This document shows positions 11,389-16,231 of a DNA stretch of 16,231 bases, in pieces. This DNA comes from Schizophyllum amplum (lineage: Eukaryota; Basidiomycota; Agaricomycetes; Agaricales; Schizophyllaceae): positions 1 through 16,231 of the forward strand of contig VDMD01000283.1 of the NCBI GenBank assembly GCA_007026445.1. The letters run 5' to 3'. The translations under genes were made by a program, and so were the position numbers. Positions within the stretch are counted from its first letter, which is position 1, and the number at the start of each line of letters is the position of its first letter. The notes beneath the pieces were generated by a model. It was not told the origin of the DNA, made no database searches, and was given only the letters and a program-made list of their open reading frames with translations.

Positions 11389-11428
11389 ATTTTCACATCC
11401 CAGAGACCACAAAGGACCACAGACTCAC
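11385..11428 (-). other. Possible 3'-UTR intron of the calcipressin gene (first)
   Basis: On the minus strand GTGAGTCTGT begins 8 nt after the calcipressin TAG, and AAAATTCAG ends 44 nt later. The ends are canonical and the size is at the short end of the introns seen in this window. It would be spliced from the untranslated trailer. Confidence 0.4.
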
Positions 11429-11435
11429 CATGAAC

Positions 11436-12263
11436 CTAAGCCCGGACCCCAGACGGCAACGGCGGCATCGCCGTCACCGGTTTCCAGTTCGCCGGCAGCG
11501 TCGCCTGCCCATACACCCACTCCTCCTCCACATCCCCGCGGTCCGCGCGCTCCCACCCCACGCTCAGACCATCCTCGCCCTCCACGCGGAAGTCGCAGTC
11601 CTCAACGAACACGCCAACACCCGCACCGCCCTGCTCGGCGGGATCGAGCAGCGTCACCGCGCCCTTCGTCATCGTCGACGCCTCCTCCTGCTTGACCTGC
11701 AGCGCGCGGAGCGCAGCGATCAGGTCGTCCGCAAGCGGCGCCGAGTTCGGGGGCTCCTCAGCCGCGGGCTCCCATCCCACTGGGGGACTGCCCGGTGGAC
11801 TGATGAGGAAGTTGCGTTCTGGGCGCGGCGGCGCAAGCTGGCGCTCCCTCAGTATCGCGTCGCGCTCATTGACCAGCGGGTTGCGGTCGGCGCGATAGAC
11901 GCGGAGCACGATCGCCTCCGAAGAGACGTGGCTGTCGGTGGGCTCAATAACGATCTCGCCGCAGGCCTCGCGCGCGGCCTCCGCGGAGGCGTCGCGCTCG
12001 TACACGATGAGGACGCGGCCAAAGCCCGAGAGCGGCGCCCACTGGTTGATCGGGCCGTACTGCGCAAAGTGGGAGCGCAGGATGTCGAGGATGAGCGGGT
12101 CGAAGAACGATGGCGGGAGACGCGTCACGGCGAGCGTGTTCGTCGTCGTTGGCGCGGGGGCGCGATCGGGGGAGTGCGATGATGAGTGCACCGAGTGCGC
12201 TGCCGACGACGAGCGCGACGACGACGGGGACGTGTTCCTCGATGATATCTTTACTGAACCCAT
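11436..12263 (-). CDS. Calcipressin (regulator of calcineurin, RCAN/Rcn1 family)
   Basis: Calcipressins bind calcineurin, the calcium/calmodulin-activated protein phosphatase, and tune its activity in calcium signalling and stress response. The coding region is one uninterrupted exon of 275 residues. It opens with a Ser-rich tail (1-34). An RRM-like domain follows at about 42-126 (NTLAVTRLPPSFFDP, FAQYGPINQWAPL, FGRVLIVYE, AIVLRVYRA). The family signature FLISPPGSPPVGWEP is at 152-166; these SP repeats and flanks contact calcineurin. The C-terminal part (about 200-270) carries GVGVFVEDCDF and the acidic DVEEEWVYG, usual in fungal members. The stop lies directly before a possible splice donor, suggesting introns in the trailer. 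The start is the first ATG of the open frame, about 85 nt after a TATA-like TATAAG. It is intact and without unusual residues. Confidence 0.93.
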   Translation of the reverse strand: MGSVKISSRNTSPSSSRSSSAAHSVHSSSHSPDRAPAPTTTNTLAVTRLPPSFFDPLILDILRSHFAQYGPINQWAPLSGFGRVLIVYERDASAEAAREACGEIVIEPTDSHVSSEAIVLRVYRADRNPLVNERDAILRERQLAPPRPERNFLISPPGSPPVGWEPAAEEPPNSAPLADDLIAALRALQVKQEEASTMTKGAVTLLDPAEQGGAGVGVFVEDCDFRVEGEDGLSVGWERADRGDVEEEWVYGQATLPANWKPVTAMPPLPSGVRA

Positions 12264-12882
12264 TGTCGTTGTTGTTGTGTGTCGTGAAAGGGAGGGAGAT
12301 GGGGGAGCTGATGACGGTGGACGAGAAGAAAAGACGCGCGCCTGACTTATAGGGCAATTTTATCGCTTATGTAAGCTGTCGATCTCTGGAACTGCGGGTC
12401 GGTTCAGCAGAGCTTGCAGGCGGCGGTGCGTGCAATACAGCCTGGATGGCGGGCAGGTCAAACTTGGCAGCCAGCGATTGCTCATCCAGATTGTCTTGGA
12501 AGCTGTGCGCCGCGCTCCGATGAATGGCGCCATGACCATAACACGAGTTTGCACGCGTCTGAGTCTCGATGCGTTACTGCGAAGGAGACATGCTGTTCAT
12601 TCAACTATCAATTATGCACCCCCTCTTGTCCTCCTACTAGAGCACCAGTAGATGTCAGTAAACCCAGACACGTTGTACCATGTACAGGGAAATTTCTCCG
12701 CTTCCTACTCGTCCATCCCCATACCGCTTGCCGCCTCGCCACGTAGAGGCAAACTGCCAACCTACCGCTCCGGACGTTCAACAGCCTTATTATGCATCCC
12801 GCTGTGCCCACGCGGCACCGCGGCGCGCAGCGGCGGGTAGGACATGCGTGCCCAGCCATGATTCGCACAGCCCGCCACCTTT
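12264..12882. other. Upstream region of calcipressin and 3' flank of CCDC124-like gene
   Basis: Both neighbours are transcribed leftwards. The first 90 nt form the calcipressin leader, and the rest should include the trailer of the CCDC124-like gene. Open frames here are short or are read-through of the neighbour's last exon. No separate gene is supported. Confidence 0.5.
12346..12351 (-). promoter_or_regulatory. TATA-like element of the calcipressin gene
   Basis: The complement reads CCCTATAAGTC, with TATAAG about 85 nt before the start codon. A pyrimidine- and CAA-rich leader follows it, as is usual in fungi. Confidence 0.45.
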
Positions 12883-13929
12883 TCAAGACCCGGTCGCGCA
12901 GGCGGTTCTCCACCTGCGCCTTCTTCGCCTCGAGTGCCTTGACGCGCTCGTTCCTTGCTCGCATCGTACGACAGCATGGCCTGGTTGAAGCTGCCAGTCG
13001 AGGTAAGCCGGGCGTGAAGAAGCAGTACACGGAATCGACATACGGGTTCTCCGGAGACTTCTGGAATTGCTTGTAGAGCAGATCCTGTGAACCGATGGAG
13101 TACGATGAACATATGGGATGGATGGGATGGCGGACCTGGTACTGCTGCAGGCGCAGGCCGGGGTGCTGTGGACATGTCAGCGGTATAGATGGGGCACAAA
13201 AACTCGTTTCACACACCTCCTTCCTGGCGATGGGCATCTCGCGCTCCTTGTATGCCTCAAACGCAGCCTACATATACAGTCAGCATACCCAGCTTCAGCT
13301 CGGCCCTGTGATCCACCACACCTTGAAGCGACGCTAAAGGACGGACATGAGTAAAAAGCCAGCGCCACGAATCGGCACACGTACCTCGGGATGGCGCTCC
13401 AATTCAGCAGCGCGCGAGCCCCACGCTCGCCTTGTCCATTCTTCGCCGTCACCACATCGAGCAGATCGAGCGCATTGTCCAGGCCGTGGCCGTGTAGGCC
13501 TCCGGCTCGTCCTTGGGCTCTTCCAGCCTTCTTGGGGCCCTCAGTGAGGCCTCCACCGGCAGCGATGGCACCCGGCCCAGCGGGCTTCGGGGCAGCCTTC
13601 TTCGCGGCCTTGGGTGCCGGCTTGGGTTTGGCTGGGGCGGAGGACTCTTCCTCGGCGAGCAGGCGTGCGGTTCTCGGCCTTGCGGGCGAGCTCGGCTTTG
13701 CCGCTTTTCTTCCTTGTCGGCCTTGCTCGCCTTGCCCGCCATCCGGCCCACTTGTCGGCCCTCCTGGACGCGCTCCTGGGGCGGTCCGTCAGCATAGAGA
13801 ATGCCAGTCAGAGTCCATTATGGCACACGCACCTTGTCGGCAGCGGCAGCGGCGCCCTTCTTGGCCTCGTTCTCCGCCTTCTTCGCGCGGCCGCTCTCCT
13901 TCTTTTGCGTTGCCTCCTTTGGGTGCCAT
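12883..13929 (-). CDS. CCDC124/Lso2-type ribosome-associated protein (many frame breaks)
   Basis: CCDC124/Lso2 proteins bind idle ribosomes between the subunits and help restart translation after starvation. Splice-bounded exons (minus): 13833-13929, 13385-13775, a 12-nt exon 13322-13333 (RRFK), 13217-13267, 13136-13165, 13044-13084 and 12883-12990. Family blocks in order: KKESGRAKKAENEAKK with an Ala run, SKADKEEK, KAELARKAEN, LLAEEESSAPAKPKPAPK, GPGAIAAGGGL, LDNALDLLDVVTAK, ELERHPE then RRFK, AAFEAYKEREMPIARKE, HPGLRLQQYQ, DLLYKQFQKSPENP, NQAMLSYDASKE and ALEAKKAQVENRLRDRV. About 225 residues is normal for the family. Exons 3-6 splice cleanly. Exons 1, 2 and 7 need about ten one-base corrections, mostly in homopolymers (for example 13918-13920, 13759-13761, 13704-13708, 12949-12950). 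Protein similarity is otherwise well kept, which suggests sequence errors more than an old pseudogene, but I cannot exclude decay. Confidence 0.82.
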
Positions 13930-14182
13930 GGGTGTAGACTGTATTGGGTTTGAGCTGTGGAAGTCTGCGGTCGTGCAGGACGATGAGTAAGAACAAAGAG
14001 ATGGACGAACGCACGCGATGACGGGTATGCGAGTAATCTAATTATCTTTCGGATCGATCAAATAGGCGCCGTCCGTCCGCCGCGGCCTCGAGGCTCCGGC
14101 GCGTATCGATTGCAGGCGTATGGACGGCGACAGCGGAGAAGGCGCGCACGTTACTTCCTGCGGTCACCTCCTCGTCCCCCTC
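13930..14182. promoter_or_regulatory. Shared divergent promoter region
   Basis: About 250 bp separates the start codons of two genes read in opposite directions, so both promoters must lie here. No clear TATA or named factor site is seen. The assignment follows from gene layout. Confidence 0.4.
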
Positions 14183-15047
14183 ATGCCGCCGTCTGTACGC
14201 TCTGCCATGGCCGCCGATCTGGGCAAGTGGGGAAAAATGGCCCCTCACTGGTGCGTATCCCGTCGTCCTTGGACGTAGCAACTACTAACGCATGAGTAGA
14301 CGGCCCTGTCTCTCGCAGACCAGAACTATATACCTCCTACGCCCAGAGCTCGAGCTTCACCCTATACTCACTGGCAGCGATGGGTTCATTTCACCTGGTC
14401 ATGAGCTTGCAGACAGGCGCGTACCCGACATTTCGCTTCCGTGCAATACTACTGACTCGGCATCATCACAGGGCGTACTGGGCGGCTTCAACGCAAGCGC
14501 AGCCGCCAGCGACAGCGAATTCGTCAAGAAGGACGAGCCCCCATCCCCCGCGTCGAGCAGCTCTACATCATCTCCGATCTGACCCGTGGTGCACGACCGT
14601 GCGCAACGAGTCCGGCGTCACGCTCGAGAATATCTGCCGTACCCTCTTCCAGCAGTGAGTGAATCAGTGTACCTGTGGCTCAGGCAGCAGCTGACGCTCC
14701 GCCTACTAGATACACGCAAGAATATGTCACCGAGGCTGAGATCGCCGCCCTCTCTCCTCGCGTGCACGACCATATTCAGCGCACGGCCGCGCACCGGGTC
14801 AACAACCAAGTACGTTCTCCACATCCTCAGGCGTCTTTGTACGCTCATTCCCCATCTGCAGACATACAACGCACCACCTACTTGGGGCGGCTACACACCA
14901 GCAAGCCCAGTACCGAACCGGTTCCAGAGGGTAGACTGGCTGCGCGACCGCATGTTCTTCGAGGGTGTGCGCAAAGACCCAGACTACACGCGCGGCCGCC
15001 TCGGCTTCGACGCGCCCAATATCTTCGTCATGACACTCACCAGCTAG
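14183..15047 (+). CDS. DUF6699-like fungal protein (frame breaks in 5' half)
   Basis: The 3' half is solid: an exon ending at 14654, then 14710-14809 and 14862-15047, with introns of 55 nt (CTGAC branch, CTACTAG acceptor) and 52 nt. It encodes PWCTTVRNESGVTLENICR, TQEYVTEAEIAALSPRV, then NRFQRVDWLRDRMFFEG and APNIFVMTLTS. This order (PW-x-x-x-V, GVT, TEAE, RVDWL plus aromatic) fits the fungal DUF6699 domain, which has no known function; the name is from memory of the family pattern. The 5' half is tentative. ATG 14183 or 14207 would begin MAADLGKWGK, followed by an intron with GTGCGT, a perfect TACTAAC branch and CGCAG (about 14250-14316), then LELHPILTGSDGFI. Frame changes are needed near 14236, within 14380-14550 and at 14583 (one C short before CCG-TGG). 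Whether these are errors or mutations is open. Confidence 0.6.
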
Positions 15048-16231
15048 GCTGACCATGGCGTTCACCAGCCGGTTGTTGGCATCATGGCGCTCTGGAGCGA
15101 CTGTGTCTATCCGGCTCACGAAGCAAGGCTTCATGGACATTTTCCCGGCTTCCACTCTAACCACTGTAACCTTACACCACCTAGTACAACTGCCCGTCTG
15201 AATATACTGTAGCGCCCGCGGCCCGACAATGGTTGGTCTTGCCCAGGACAATAACATGAGAATACGCCCCTATCTTGATCCCATTGTTCCCCAAAGAGGG
15301 ACATGTTTCCCACGCAGTTCTTCTCTTGCACCGACTCGCTCTGATTCAGAAGTCTTGACAGGACTGGCATGCTATTCAACATCGTACACTGAGTGCACAC
15401 TGTCCATTATTCACAGCGAATGAATGCCGTACCCCGAGAGATCAGCGCTCAGTCACTATTCACCGACGGCATAGGGTCGCAACGGGAAGGTCCGCTGCCT
15501 GGCCTGATCCTATATCTTCGGCGGTGCATCGTGTACCAGATCCTGGTGCACCAAAATACAAGGTAAGCTCTATGTTGAAAACTTGAAGACGGTAGCCCTG
15601 CGGTAGCCTCAGCTTTTCCCTCTGTAACATGTCATGACTATCTTGTCCTCGTGTCGCCACCTCACAAAAGCAATGGTCTTGGCCCATCACTGCAGCAAAT
15701 GTTGGCGACCGCACATACCGTCTCGGTTGCTAGCTTAGACTGACATGCCTCTACTGATCAGTGTAGATTTTCCCTGCGCCCACGGCCGACGCCGGCACTA
15801 CGAACTCAACGCTCGGCGATGCGATCTTCCGGAAATTCCCTCACAGCGGCGCCCTCAAACATCGCATGCAACTGCTATGACTTGTATGTCTAGCGCGCAA
15901 GAAATTGCGGGATCCTTCTGCTCCGCCAGCACCTCTGCGCGCGACGTCTGCCGATCATGAACGCGGACGCCTACAGCGAGGAAGAAATAGCGGAATTCGT
16001 GCACCTCTAGGCTCTACCGGGGTAACGTGATCCCATGTACGCCACAGGTGCGCTGTATAGGTGTCGGTGATCCTTGTGTGCATTGCTACATCAGCGTCGC
16101 CGTTAATCTCCAGTCGTGGGCGTGGCATGGTGGTTCTACGACTGGGGTGCGCCTATTTCAGTATGCTGCTTGCGATCTGGTCGCTGATGTTTGCATTCTT
16201 CGTCTCACAGCCCTCACGATCGATGACGAGG
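15048..16231. other. Terminal stretch without an assignable gene
   Basis: I find no recognisable domain in either strand. Open frames are short. A piece at about 15900-16010 reads on the plus strand as RQHLCARRLPIMNADAYSEE followed by EIAEFVHL and a stop. It has the look of a protein C-terminus and could be the last exon of an unrecognised gene, but no upstream exon is convincing. There are possible splice signals (GTAAGC near 15563). I make no functional claim. Confidence 0.35.

Noticed and set aside
11430..12182. 250-codon plus-strand open frame
   Set aside because: Antisense to the calcipressin exon; Arg/His/Leu-rich translation typical of a GC-rich shadow frame.
13391..13990. 199-codon plus-strand open frame, Pro/Ala-rich
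   Set aside because: Antisense to the CCDC124-like gene, whose minus-strand splice sites and protein blocks are unmistakable.

Overview
The window looks like nuclear DNA of a mushroom-forming basidiomycete (Agaricomycetes). The signs are short GT-AG introns of about 45-80 nt with CTGAC or CTCAC branch sites, many exons per gene, coding microexons, and gene families typical of these fungi: expanded F-box genes, a multi-exon microsomal P450, and a DUF6699-like protein. All splice models were built by hand from reading frame, splice signals and family knowledge. No search was run.

Left third (1-5.4 kb): an F-box gene array. A decayed F-box-like locus lies on the minus strand (164-754). It is followed on the plus strand by two copies of a duplicated unit, each with promoter, three small 5' exons and one large leucine-rich exon. 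Copy 1 (1305-2867) has lost one T just after the F-box and is out of frame. Copy 2 (3817-5414) splices into an intact protein of 479 residues. Exactly at the left edge of the copy 2 unit is a relic of the last 37 codons of a P450 gene (3392-3505). It is about 90% identical to the end of the intact P450 4.4 kb away.

Middle (5.7-10.0 kb): two minus-strand redox enzyme genes in tandem. One is an FMN-dependent Old Yellow Enzyme of the YqjM-like type (5725-7300, seven exons) whose sixth exon carries a small frame-breaking deletion. The other is a complete 11-exon, 545-residue cytochrome P450 (7819-10015).

Right third (11.1-15.0 kb): housekeeping genes. A calcipressin (calcineurin regulator) occupies 11436-12263 on the minus strand, probably with introns in its 3' untranslated region. 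A CCDC124/Lso2-type ribosome hibernation factor (12883-13929, minus) and a DUF6699-like gene (14183-15047, plus) are arranged head to head. Both are clearly recognisable but contain many one-base frame breaks. These may be local sequence errors rather than decay. The last 1.2 kb holds nothing I can assign.

The genes do not form one pathway. The left part is fast-evolving accessory sequence, the middle is xenobiotic or secondary redox chemistry, and the right is conserved signalling and translation machinery. I see no convincing undescribed system.
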